64,000 nucleotides of DNA. Origin: SHAN690 sp023262195 (lineage in GTDB: Bacteria; Bacteroidota; Bacteroidia; Flavobacteriales_G; Salibacteraceae). The notes below the pieces were generated by a model. That model was given only the letters and a program-made list of their open reading frames with translations, did not search any database and was not told where the DNA came from. Positions 1 through 8,011 of this stretch are shown here, piece after piece. Numbering within the stretch: position 1 is the first letter of the stretch; every line of letters begins with the position of its first letter. Position numbers and translations under genes: made by a program. The DNA lies in contig JAYQJE010000005.1 in NCBI GenBank assembly GCA_038142005.1, positions 1-64,000 on the forward strand, in the 5' to 3' direction.

Positions 1-1
1 C

Positions 2-76
2 AAGTTACGTATTGCTTATACGCCAGGTAAAACTAATGCCAATTTAGGCTTTCCTTTCATGGACTATCCGATATAA
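2..76 (+). CDS. C-terminal end of an unidentified protein (cut by window start)
   Basis: An open frame enters from the left edge and reads 24 residues, ending in ...GFPFMDYPI before a TAA stop. The codon use looks normal, so it is probably the tail of a real gene. Too little is visible to name a family. The following 205 bases up to the next small gene hold no coding signal that I can support. Confidence 0.4.
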   Translation, partial: KLRIAYTPGKTNANLGFPFMDYPI

Positions 77-281
77 ACACAGGATTTTCGCCAATTATAT
101 GCTGAAATGCTCTGCATCGAACTGAAACCGCATATAAGTAATTCGTTGCTAATATTATCTGGTGTAAAACGTTTTGCATGTTCATCTCACAATTTTTTAA
201 ATTCCATTTTTGTCCTAGAATGCGATATAATCAAATAAATCGTATTTTCTTTTGTCTTAATCATTAGTATCATTTCGAATT

Positions 282-628
282 ATGAAAAAGTATTTAACCT
301 TTAGCATTGATCTGTGCTACAGCTTTTCTCAGCAGCGCACTGATACCTCCCAGATCCCGATGTCATAGCTCAGGGAGATCCAGAAGAAGATGGAGTTCTC
401 TACCCATGGGTCTTAGACGTGTACCCCGGACAAGAAGTAGAGCATTATGAGCGAGGTGTTAGAGTAACTGTTCCTTATCTTGAACCCTGATCTTGAAAAT
501 AAGCCTGATTGGTTAGTCTATGAGTGCAATGATTGTTGGTTTATTCTTGTGTACGTGTGACTGGTCTAGTGCCTTTAGATATAAATATTGGAGACTCCGA
601 GCTTTGGTGTAGGCATATTTTCAATTAA
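282..628 (+). pseudogene. small secreted protein, broken by several frameshifts
   Basis: No single frame is open, but successive frames join into one plausible protein. It begins MKKYLTF and, after a +/-1 shift near 303, continues as a hydrophobic signal-like stretch LALICATAFLSSAL. Next come an acidic segment (DPDVIAQGDPEEDGVLYP) at about 353-488, ...ENKPDWLVYECNDCWF at about 490-560, and ...TGLVPLDINIGDSELW to the stop at 626-628. At least three indels are needed. The stop overlaps, tail to tail, the stop of the opposing gene at 625. The family is unknown. It could be a real small secreted protein with sequencing errors or a decaying gene; the clean continuation of sense after each shift favours errors. 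Confidence 0.45.
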
Positions 629-1137
629 GACACCCACACAAAATAGGCTTTCTGGGTCTGGCTCAGCATCACGCTTGCCTTTTTTCCTTCTTCTGGAGGA
701 GGTCCAGGAGCTGTGATTCTTACGATTACCTTCTTTGTGGTTTCGGCACTAAACTCAAAAAACATGGGTAATCCACCATTCTCTAAATCCTCTCCGTTTC
801 CTTCCTCGTCCATTGGCACATCAAGAGCGGCCGCCTCGTTGTCAAACAGAACATCCTTAGAGCGACTGTCAATAATTTTAAATTTAATAGGTTCCTCAAC
901 GTCACTATCTTGACACAAGCTTACTCGATAATCTTGGCCCGCGTGACCTACAAAAACCAAGTCGCTGGTATGACCAAGGACAAACATTCCACTTTTTGAT
1001 TGGGTATTATATCCCATGTTAGGATTATCAGAGCCCCAACATTTCTTTTTGTGAAAGTTTTTACACTCTTGAGCAAAAGATGCGTTTGATGCTATGAGCG
1101 CTCCAATTAAAACGAATAATCCGATTAGCTTTTTCAT
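625..1137 (-). CDS. secreted protein of unknown function (170 aa)
   Basis: The protein starts with a clear signal peptide, MKKLIGLFVLIGALIASNASFA followed by QE, so it is exported to the periplasm or beyond. The mature part has a Cys-rich start (QECKNFHKKKCWG), an acidic middle (about residues 105-118) and a Pro-rich patch (PGPPPEEGKK) near the C-terminus. The pattern of short beta-like segments resembles a small beta-sandwich, which is inference only. It lies 11 bases downstream of a lipoprotein gene on the same strand, so the two probably form an operon. I recognise no named family. Confidence 0.6.
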   Translation of the reverse strand: MKKLIGLFVLIGALIASNASFAQECKNFHKKKCWGSDNPNMGYNTQSKSGMFVLGHTSDLVFVGHAGQDYRVSLCQDSDVEEPIKFKIIDSRSKDVLFDNEAAALDVPMDEEGNGEDLENGGLPMFFEFSAETTKKVIVRITAPGPPPEEGKKASVMLSQTQKAYFVWVS

Positions 1138-1148
1138 TCTAGATGCGT

Positions 1149-2050
1149 TTATCCTTGATTAGGGTTTGAAAATGAATTTCTATATCCAGAAGCTGCCGCT
1201 TTTAAGTCGTTGAATTCTTCTGCAGTGATTAAGATGCGACTACCACTAAGCACAACTTTATCACCCTCTTCTTTCATTTGATTAGAAGAACTTTCTTCGT
1301 CTAAATTCAAGAAAATGTCAGAAATAGGTTGCATTTCCTGCATCACTTCTTGAATGCGCGGTTCATCAGAGTATAAATTAAGGTAGTCCAACACATTTTC
1401 CATAACAAGCTTTTGATCTGCTAAACGCTGCACGAGCTCATTTGACTCATCGTATTCATTGATCATAGCACTTAGGATGTAGATGCTTTCTACAAAACCA
1501 CCAGCTGCAATAATGGCCAGTGTAGATCCTTTTTCATTTTCTTCCAATTGAGCGATAATGCGTTGGTAAGAACTTGAGGAAATCACCTCTAATGAATCTG
1601 CATTGTCCATGTTGGATTTTACACGATTGACCATCAATTCGTCAAACACATAAGAGATACCCAAATCATCACCTACCTTTCTTAGATTATCAAAATTGGT
1701 TATGGACTCTTGAAACTTTTCATAAGAGGCGGTGTACGCTATGTCCGCGGTTAATCTACCAAAATTTAATGCCTGAATTTTTGAACTGGTATAATTAACC
1801 GCATCGGTAGAAACCAAGCCTTCTTGATAGGGCAGATCACTTTGTTTGATGATTCCGAACAATTCATTTGGGCTGGGAACTGAATAGGTGTTTCCTCCTT
1901 GAGACGAGAATCCCCATTCTTGAGTTTCTTGAACATCTTCCTCAACTGGGGTTGATTCTTCGGAGTCTTTTTTCTTGATTCTTCTCCGCATGCGCTTAAC
2001 AATAGGATAGTTGATCCAAGGAATAGTAGGTTGTACAGGGGTTTTTTCAT
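1149..2050 (-). CDS. lipoprotein of unknown function (frameshift near 1972)
   Basis: The start at 2050 gives MKKPLYNLLFLGSTILLLSAC, a lipoprotein signal with the lipobox LLSAC, so the mature protein is lipid-anchored at its Cys. A missing A in an A6 run (about 1968-1975) breaks the frame. Restoring it yields ...CGEESRKKDSEESTPVEED and then the long remaining frame (about 300 residues in all). The body is helical and acidic, with many E/D/S/N residues and little hydrophobic sequence apart from an Ala/Gly-rich helix (STLAIIAAGGFVESIYIL). No catalytic motif is seen. It sits directly upstream of the secreted 170-aa gene. Family unknown. Confidence 0.6.
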
Positions 2051-2195
2051 TTGATGAAAATAAGGCTCATTTAGTTCTGAGAGGCACAAAAATAGAAATA
2101 TTTACATACCAAAAACATTGATCTAAGTTAGTGTTTGTAGGGCTTTTCGCGAGGTGGGTTTACACATGAAAATCCAGTAAATAAAATACGAAAAG

Positions 2196-3791
2196 CTATA
2201 CTGCTTGAGCTGTTTTAAACTCTGAGGTTTGATGGAAAGTGAGATCAGGATAATTTTCCTGTGCCATTTGAAGCATCCATGCCGAAGGAGCTAGGAAAAC
2301 AGGATTGTCATCTTTATCTAGCGCTACTTCAGCTGCTTTGATTCGCATAAACTCATCGAGTTGATCCTGATTGTCAGTTGTAATCCAGCAGGCTTTATGA
2401 AAGGTTTTATGTACCAAATCACAAGAAGCTCCATACTCATGATTTAGTCGATACTTGATCACCTCAAACTGAAGTTCACCCACCGTGCCAATGATCTTTT
2501 TGCTGCCTGGTTGCTGAATAAATAGTTGGGCGACTCCTTCATCTGTAAGCTGGCGCACTCCTTTTTCGAGTTGCTTGGATTTCATCGGATCGATATTGAT
2601 GACCTCTCTGAATATTTCTGGAGAGAAGCTGGGTATGCCTTGAAACTCAAAATCTCTCCCGTCCGTTAATGTATCGCCAATTTTGAAGTTGCCAGTGTCA
2701 TACAAACCCACCACGTCACCCGGGTAAGCTTCTTCAATGAGGTGCTTTTCCCGAGCAAAAAAGGAATAAGGATTATTGAACCTGAGGTCTTTATTGAGCC
2801 GTGTATGATGGAAAAACTTGTTGCGCTCGAATTTACCAGAGCATATTCTCAAGAAAGCAATTCTATCGCGATGATTTGGGTCTAGATTAGCGTGAATTTT
2901 GAAAATAAAGCCGCTAAACTTTTCCTCGTTTGGTTTGATCGGACCAATGGAACTTGGTCTGGGTTGTGGATTGGGAGCGAGTTGCACAAAGGTATCGAGC
3001 ATCTCTTGCACACCAAAGTTGTTAACGGCACTGCCAAAGAATACTGGAGCCAATTTTCCTGCGAGATATTCTTCCTTATTTAAGGGTTCGTAAACGCCAT
3101 CAACAAGTTCAACATCGTCACGTAATACTTCCGCATCGTCTCCAATGAGTTCATCAAGCTTAGGATCATTCAAGTCCTTTATTGTGATTTTTTCATTGGT
3201 GATTTTGGTTTTACTCGCCTCAAATAAATTGAGTTGGTGATCGTGCAAATTGTAAACCCCTTTGAATGACTTACCACGGTTGATGGGCCAGCTTAATGGC
3301 CGAACTTTTATGTTCAGGTGGCTTTCTAGCTCATCAAGCAAGTCAAACGGGTCACGACCTTCCAAGTCGAGCTTATTTATGAATATGATGATAGGTGTAT
3401 CGCGCATTCGACACACCTCAGTGAGTTTTTTGGTTTGTTCCTCTACACCGTTTACACTATCCACGACCAGAATAACGCTATCAACGGCAGTCAATGTCCG
3501 ATAAGTATCTTCTGCGAAATCTTTGTGACCTGGAGTGTCCAATATATTGATCAAGAGATCTTTATACTCAAAACTCATCACCGAGGTAGCAACCGATATA
3601 CCTCTTTGGCGCTCAATTTCCATAAAATCTGATGCGGCCGTTTTTTTGATTTTGTTTGACTTAACTGCGCCAGCGCTCTGAATGGCTCCACCAAATAGAA
3701 GCAACTTCTCGGTGAGGGTAGTTTTACCTGCATCCGGGTGCGATATGATGCCAAACGTCTTACGCTTTGATATTTCCGAACTTATGCTCAA
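2196..3791 (-). CDS. prfC: peptide chain release factor 3
   Basis: GTPase that recycles class-I release factors from the ribosome after termination. The 531 residues match the usual RF3 length of about 530. Visible GTPase motifs are the P-loop SHPDAGKTT (residues 17-25), switch II DTPGH (about 88-92) and NKLD (about 142-145). The RF3-type switch I region (KKTAASDFMEIERQRGISV) and a C-terminal RF3 domain with GELQFEVIKYRL follow. It is intact, unlike many genes here. Its ATGA start overlaps the stop of the upstream DUF1569-like gene by 4 bases, implying translational coupling. The call rests on motif and length recognition. Confidence 0.95.
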   Translation of the reverse strand: MSISSEISKRKTFGIISHPDAGKTTLTEKLLLFGGAIQSAGAVKSNKIKKTAASDFMEIERQRGISVATSVMSFEYKDLLINILDTPGHKDFAEDTYRTLTAVDSVILVVDSVNGVEEQTKKLTEVCRMRDTPIIIFINKLDLEGRDPFDLLDELESHLNIKVRPLSWPINRGKSFKGVYNLHDHQLNLFEASKTKITNEKITIKDLNDPKLDELIGDDAEVLRDDVELVDGVYEPLNKEEYLAGKLAPVFFGSAVNNFGVQEMLDTFVQLAPNPQPRPSSIGPIKPNEEKFSGFIFKIHANLDPNHRDRIAFLRICSGKFERNKFFHHTRLNKDLRFNNPYSFFAREKHLIEEAYPGDVVGLYDTGNFKIGDTLTDGRDFEFQGIPSFSPEIFREVINIDPMKSKQLEKGVRQLTDEGVAQLFIQQPGSKKIIGTVGELQFEVIKYRLNHEYGASCDLVHKTFHKACWITTDNQDQLDEFMRIKAAEVALDKDDNPVFLAPSAWMLQMAQENYPDLTFHQTSEFKTAQAV

Positions 3792-4267
3792 TCGAGTGAA
3801 ATATTAAATTGTGCAAGATGGTGTTGCATATGCTTTGACTGAAACACAATCCAACCTTCATAGTCGAGCACGCCAAATACTGGATGTACCTCCATCGCCT
3901 GTGGATTTGACTCGTGGTACTCAAAAAAGGTGATTATTTCTGACTCAAGTTGATCAATGGCGCTGGCTAAATCAGCTTTTCGAAGTTTGGCAAGACCATC
4001 GCCTTGCACAGGATTAGTTATGTTGCGCTGGTAAGGCACATCACTAAAAAGGAATTTTCTTCGCTCAGCGAGTTCATCCCCCTCAAAAATGCATTTTACT
4101 TGAGCCTTGCCATTGGAAATCATCCAAGACCCCACAAGGTGCTCAACCATATGCTGTGGCGACATCAAACCCCAAATCGGCTGTTCATCACCATCGAGTG
4201 CTCGAAGCCTTGCAGGAATGGATAAAAAGACTTGCTCAGAATATGTGTTCAGTTTAGAATCGCTCAT
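3788..4267 (-). CDS. DUF1569 / DinB-superfamily-like protein
   Basis: A 159-aa soluble protein with the layout of the DUF1569 branch of the DinB-like four-helix fold: an N-terminal MSPQHMVEHLVGSW helix and a C-terminal MQHHLAQFNI helix. These histidines could form the His metal site of DinB-like proteins. The conserved segment GVLDYEGWIVFQSKHMQHHLAQF closely resembles this family in Bacteroidota. It overlaps ndk (14 bases) on one side and prfC (4 bases) on the other, so all three are probably co-transcribed. The enzymatic role is unknown. The domain call is from pattern recognition. Confidence 0.65.
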   Translation of the reverse strand: MSDSKLNTYSEQVFLSIPARLRALDGDEQPIWGLMSPQHMVEHLVGSWMISNGKAQVKCIFEGDELAERRKFLFSDVPYQRNITNPVQGDGLAKLRKADLASAIDQLESEIITFFEYHESNPQAMEVHPVFGVLDYEGWIVFQSKHMQHHLAQFNISLD

Positions 4268-4673
4268 TCGCGTTAAAATGAAAGTCGCTTTCGATTATTG
4301 CGTTCTCATCACTGTCGCTGCCATGAACAGCATTTTTTGCTTTGCTTTCTGCGTATTTCTTTCGAATGGTTCCCTCGGTAGCTTCGCTTGGATCGGTAGC
4401 GCCAATGAGCGCTCTGAAATCAGCCACAGCATTGTCCTTCTCCAGAATAGCCGCGTAGATTGGGCCTGACGACATGTATTCTACAAGTTCGCCATAGAAA
4501 GGACGCTCTTTGTGGACTTCATAGAATGCACCTGCGCGCTCCCCGCTTAGTTGTGTCTTTTTCAATGCAACAATTTTGAAACCTGCGGCCTCAATCATTG
4601 CAAGAATTGCCCCTGCATGTCCATTTGCAACAGCCTCAGGCTTTATCATCGTGAAAGTTGTATTTCCTGCCAT
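4254..4673 (-). CDS. ndk: nucleoside diphosphate kinase
   Basis: Transfers the gamma-phosphate of NTPs to NDPs through a phospho-histidine. The ATG at 4673 gives MAGNTTFTMIKPEAV and a 139-residue protein, the normal length. The upstream in-frame ATG at 4805 would add a 44-residue basic tail that no Ndk carries, so I reject it. The catalytic motif NAVHGSDS is present, with the nucleophile at His117. KPEAV, RPFYGELVEYMSSGP and the ATDPSEA region are all typical. It lies first in the ndk-DUF1569-prfC cluster and diverges from the secreted-protein gene at 4759. Confidence 0.95.
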   Translation of the reverse strand: MAGNTTFTMIKPEAVANGHAGAILAMIEAAGFKIVALKKTQLSGERAGAFYEVHKERPFYGELVEYMSSGPIYAAILEKDNAVADFRALIGATDPSEATEGTIRKKYAESKAKNAVHGSDSDENAIIESDFHFNANERF

Positions 4674-4721
4674 TACACTAAATCTTTTGAGGCCGCGAAA
4701 GTATAAATACACCTGCGGTTT

Positions 4722-4747
4722 TTTGCTGGTATGCATTTCTAATTTTG
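4722..4747 (+). promoter_or_regulatory. possible Bacteroidota-type promoter for the gene at 4759
   Basis: TAATTTTG at 4740-4747 fits the Bacteroidota -7 consensus TAnnTTTG, and a TTTG lies upstream at 4722-4725. The 14-base spacing is shorter than the usual 17-23, which lowers confidence. The leader would be only about 10 bases long. Confidence 0.3.
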
Positions 4748-4758
4748 CAGCCCTGAAA

Positions 4759-5703
4759 ATGCAGTCTCTAGGTAACACATGTTTGTTTCTATTTTGCCTT
4801 CTCATCGGTGAAGTAAATGCTCAAAATTTTAACGCTAACTCGTATAAAGTTGGCACGCAATCCATTGCAACAGAGGAGTATCGACCATCGGCTAACTATG
4901 ATCGGATTTTTGTTTGTTTTGATTCGGAAGCGCTTATGGATGGAGCGCTTCAGCAACAACTCATTGCATTTGGCAATCACTTCAAGGCCAGAATTATTCA
5001 TTGTGCGCAACCACTCGATGTTGAAACATGGCGTGACTTTACCAAACAATTGCAGCTTGACTCGCATCATCATGTCTTTGTCTTTGCCTCGGGCAGAGCA
5101 GCCAATAATGCAGTGGGCGCTTTTATGAGCGATGAGTTTGGGTTTTTACACACTCCGGAATTTGATACATCTACTTTAAATATGATGAAAACACTGGGCG
5201 GTGTGAGTATCTCAAACCAGGAGTCAGATTCGGTGATTGATATGCTTTCGAGCTTAGGCTTTTGGGTTAATCAAACTGCATTTGCGGACGATTCGAAAAT
5301 CTTTGAAAAGGAAAATTATCCTAGTATTCAGCGAGCTCTCGATTGGTCAGATTCCTTGAGTTTGATCGTGCGGGATTCGCTAAAACGTACTGAACTTTAC
5401 TCTATGGCAGGACTCCAAAACACGATACCTGAAGTGCTGCGTCAGGGTAAAGGGATCGATTTAGAAATACTTGTCACGACACCTGCTGAGTTTCGAATCG
5501 AAATGGTAAACCTTAGCTCAGAAGCCATTTGGTCGGAAAGGGCATTTTTCGGACGTGGAATTCATAAAATTAGGGTACCTACCGATGCGCTTGATTGGGG
5601 TGTCTATCATCTGGAAATTAAGGGGCTCAAGTGGATAGCCGCTATAAAATCATTATTCGAGGATGATCAATTATCCAAAGGTTTACTTAGGAAAGGGGCG
5701 TGA
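4759..5703 (+). CDS. secreted protein of unknown function (314 aa)
   Basis: The ATG at 4759 opens a signal peptide, MQSLGNTCLFLFCLLIGEVNA, followed by QN. A longer in-frame start at 4576 would lie inside ndk and is rejected. The first half (NYDRIFVCFDSEAL, HHHVFVFASGRAANNAVGAFM) alternates strands and helices like an alpha/beta-hydrolase-type fold, but no GxSxG nucleophile is obvious. The last 80 residues look like a beta-sandwich (LEILVTTPAEFRIEMVNL, WGVYHLEIKGLKW) similar to sorting or carbohydrate-binding C-terminal modules. Its end overlaps the start of the methyltransferase gene by 41 bases, suggesting coupling or a hidden indel near the 3' end. Function unknown. Confidence 0.6.
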   Translation: MQSLGNTCLFLFCLLIGEVNAQNFNANSYKVGTQSIATEEYRPSANYDRIFVCFDSEALMDGALQQQLIAFGNHFKARIIHCAQPLDVETWRDFTKQLQLDSHHHVFVFASGRAANNAVGAFMSDEFGFLHTPEFDTSTLNMMKTLGGVSISNQESDSVIDMLSSLGFWVNQTAFADDSKIFEKENYPSIQRALDWSDSLSLIVRDSLKRTELYSMAGLQNTIPEVLRQGKGIDLEILVTTPAEFRIEMVNLSSEAIWSERAFFGRGIHKIRVPTDALDWGVYHLEIKGLKWIAAIKSLFEDDQLSKGLLRKGA

Positions 5704-6816
5704 TAAGTCTGTGTTACGCAGGCATCCTTGGGTTTTTCAGGCGCAATAGCCTCAAGCGAACGCGACTTGAAGGAAGGTGAGTTGGTTCAGGTGGTCGGTC
5801 AAGACGAGCGATTCCTTGGAATCGGCCATTGTTGTAGTGGGTCACTTGCAATTAAAGTGTTGACCTTTGAGGAGGAGGTGGTTGATGCCACATGGTTTGA
5901 AACCCGACTGGCTCATGCAGCAACTAAGCGAGCTTTGCTTGCGCTGCCAAATTCAGGAACCAATTGCTATAGAATGGTCCACGGTGAAGGCGATATGTTG
6001 CCCGGACTGATCGTGGATGTGTACGACACTGTGGCGGTGATACAGCCCCATAGTGTGGGTATGGAAATGTCGCTTCCACATATTGTTGGCGGGTTACAAA
6101 AGCTTGGAATTTCTAATATTTTGCACAAACCCATTACCCGAAGCCAATCTACGTCGGTGCTTTCTGGTGAAATACCTGAGTTGGTGCAAGTAGCTGAAAA
6201 TGAAATAAAGCTTTTTGTTGATGTTCTCAAGGGTCAGAAAACCGGATTTTTTATTGACCAGCGCGATAACAGATCACTGTTGCGTCAATACGCCAAAGGT
6301 AAGTCAGTGCTGAATGTGTTTAGTTACACAGGAGGGTTTAGTCTCTCGGCCTTGGCAGGCGGTGCTGATAGCGTAGTTAGTGTGGATAGTTCTTCGATGG
6401 CGCTCGATTTAGCTGCGCAAAATGTTCAGATAAACGAGTTTTCAGGCGAGCACAAATCACTGAAGATGGATGCCTTACCATACTTGGACAATATGGATGA
6501 AGCTTACGACATTATTGTTTTAGATCCACCTGCGTTTGCCAAGCATAAAAGTGCGCGACACAGAGCGGTGAAAGCCTATCAGCGAATTAATGAAGCTGGA
6601 CTGCGCAATGTGAAGCCTGGTGGCATTTTATTCACGTTCAGCTGCTCTCAGGTAGTAGACAATCAATTGTTTTTTGACACCATAAGGGCGGCAGCAATCA
6701 ATGTGGGTCGGTCTATTTCTGTACTTCATCGAATGCGTCAGCCTGCAGATCACCCTGTTTCCATCTACCATCCGGAGGGTGAATACCTCAAGGGATTGGT
6801 TCTATCCGTTGACTAA
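5663..6816 (+). CDS. class I SAM-dependent rRNA methyltransferase, RlmI family (frameshift near 5733)
   Basis: Predicted 23S rRNA (cytosine-C5) methyltransferase of the RlmI/YccW type. The ATG at 5663 gives MINYPKVYLGKGRDKSVLRRHPWVF, the characteristic N-terminal PUA domain. A missing T in the T5 run at about 5731-5735 then breaks the frame, and adding it back continues as SGAIASSERDLKEGELVQV. The methyltransferase core shows GFFIDQRDNR, the SAM loop VLNVFSYTGGFS, VLDPPAFAKHK and the catalytic-region FTFSCS. The reconstructed length of about 384 residues fits the family. Without the upstream segment the protein would lack most of its PUA domain, which supports an indel rather than a TTG start at 5728. 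Confidence 0.85.
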
Positions 6817-7343
6817 TTTAAACGCTCAAGGCGCTTTGAGAGGTTTTTTACCCTCGATCGAACCCCAGCGCTCTCATCGTTTTTGAGCGATTTGAACACC
6901 ATAAGTAGTTCATCGCAAAGCTCGTTGTATGGTTTGGCAATATTGGTGAGCACTAACATGGCATGCGCTCGTGCAGCAATGGACTCATTCTGTGAGCGAA
7001 TGACATTCAGGCCAAGGTTAAAAACTTCGCCACTTATTGCTTCGTTGATATCGATGAATGTGAGGCTTCGCCACAAGTCCCTTTTTACTCCTTTTACGCT
7101 TGTCTTTTTTAGGTATTCAAATAACAACTTTTGATCAGCTGTATTAACCTCAGGATTCGATTCAATGAGATGGGTAAGCAGCCATGTGAAATGCCATTTT
7201 CGATTGTTGGGTATATCTTCAATGTATTTGAAAAACTCTTGAAAATCCAGTCCCTCGGTTTCGATTGATCGAACCATGGACTCAATATTTGACTTGCTTC
7301 GATTAGCAAGTAAAAGACGATCGATTTGTGATGGTGAAATCAA
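6813..7343 (-). CDS. helical-repeat (HEAT-like) protein of unknown function
   Basis: A 176-aa soluble protein made almost entirely of predicted amphipathic helices, with segments such as FFKYIEDIPNNRKWHFTWLLTHLIESNP, DINEAISGEVFNLGLNVI and IAARAHAMLVLTNIAK. The pattern is that of short HEAT-like repeats seen in many adaptor and DNA-alkylation-repair-like proteins, but no catalytic residues are visible. It converges on the methyltransferase gene with a 4-base stop overlap. Function unknown. Confidence 0.6.
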   Translation of the reverse strand: MISPSQIDRLLLANRSKSNIESMVRSIETEGLDFQEFFKYIEDIPNNRKWHFTWLLTHLIESNPEVNTADQKLLFEYLKKTSVKGVKRDLWRSLTFIDINEAISGEVFNLGLNVIRSQNESIAARAHAMLVLTNIAKPYNELCDELLMVFKSLKNDESAGVRSRVKNLSKRLERLN

Positions 7344-7502
7344 ATTGATTTATTAATTTATTTGAATGGATGTAAATGGTTGATATATAGTAATCTAATA
7401 CAATAAAATATTACGTTTAAATATTTCAATAAAACATAGTAAAACCATGGTTTACAATTCTACTTTTGCGCAAAATAGAACTATTAAATTACGCGAAATA
7501 AA

Positions 7503-7600
7503 ATGAGTGTAACAAGAGATAGCAAGGCGTTGTTTGAGTGGCGAAAAGAAGTCGTAACCAACGGTGTCGGAGTGTTTAATCCATCCACTGCATCCAGTGA
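7503..7600 (+). pseudogene. N-terminal remnant resembling 4-aminobutyrate aminotransferase
   Basis: Starting at ATG 7503 the frame reads MSVTRDSKALFEWRKE and then VVTNGVGVFNPSTASS. The string GVGVFNP is typical of the N-terminus of class III aminotransferases of the GabT type, where a glycine-rich substrate/PLP region normally follows. Here similarity stops after about 31 residues (near 7595-7600) and the sequence becomes the antisense of another gene start. A TAnnTTTG-like box (TACTTTTG, 7461-7468) lies about 35 bases upstream of the ATG, consistent with an original promoter. The family call is tentative because only about 30 residues remain. Confidence 0.4.
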
Positions 7601-7809
7601 TGTCACCGGTGGCTGCTTCCCAAGTGCTTCCATCCGTAGATTTATGTGGACCAAACGCACCCATTAATGAATATATGGCTCCGTTGTGCACAGCCATATC
7701 ACCGCCTGAACCGAGAGTGTTGCGGGGTTACATTTGACCATGTTTGTGCATTTAACGTAAAGCCTGATATGATTAGGGCTCCGATTAATAAAAATAATTG
7801 TGTTTTCAT
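7600..7809 (-). pseudogene. N-terminal remnant of a secreted BNR/kelch-like protein
   Basis: On the minus strand ATG 7809 gives a signal peptide, MKTQLFLLIGALIISGFTLNA followed by QTWSNVTPA. After one frameshift near 7722 it continues GSGGDMAVHNGAIYSLMGA and GPHKSTDGSTWEAATGD. The motif KSTDGSTW resembles an Asp-box (S-x-D-x-G-x-x-W) of secreted beta-propellers. The reading frame then runs into sequence that is antisense to the aminotransferase-like remnant, so the protein is truncated after about 65 residues. The stretch between 7344 and 7502 is AT-rich with no gene, and 7810-8011 carries only the leader of the following gene. Confidence 0.45.
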
Positions 7810-8011
7810 GATGTGTTGATTTTTGATTTATGAAGCAAACGTATTTAAGGTCAGTAGGTTAGGTAATGGGGCATATGCCTCAAACTTCATTAATCCAAAA
7901 TTTGACAACCTTGATTTTCAACCCAAATCAGCTTTGTTCATCACAAAATCGAACACTTTGACCGCCTGAATCTTATCCTTGCACAACAACTGAATTTTAC
8001 TCGGAACAATA

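Noticed and set aside
4674..4805. N-terminal 44-residue extension of ndk
   Set aside because: Basic, non-conserved sequence overlapping the divergent promoter region; the normal Ndk start MAGNTTFTMIKPEA is at 4673.
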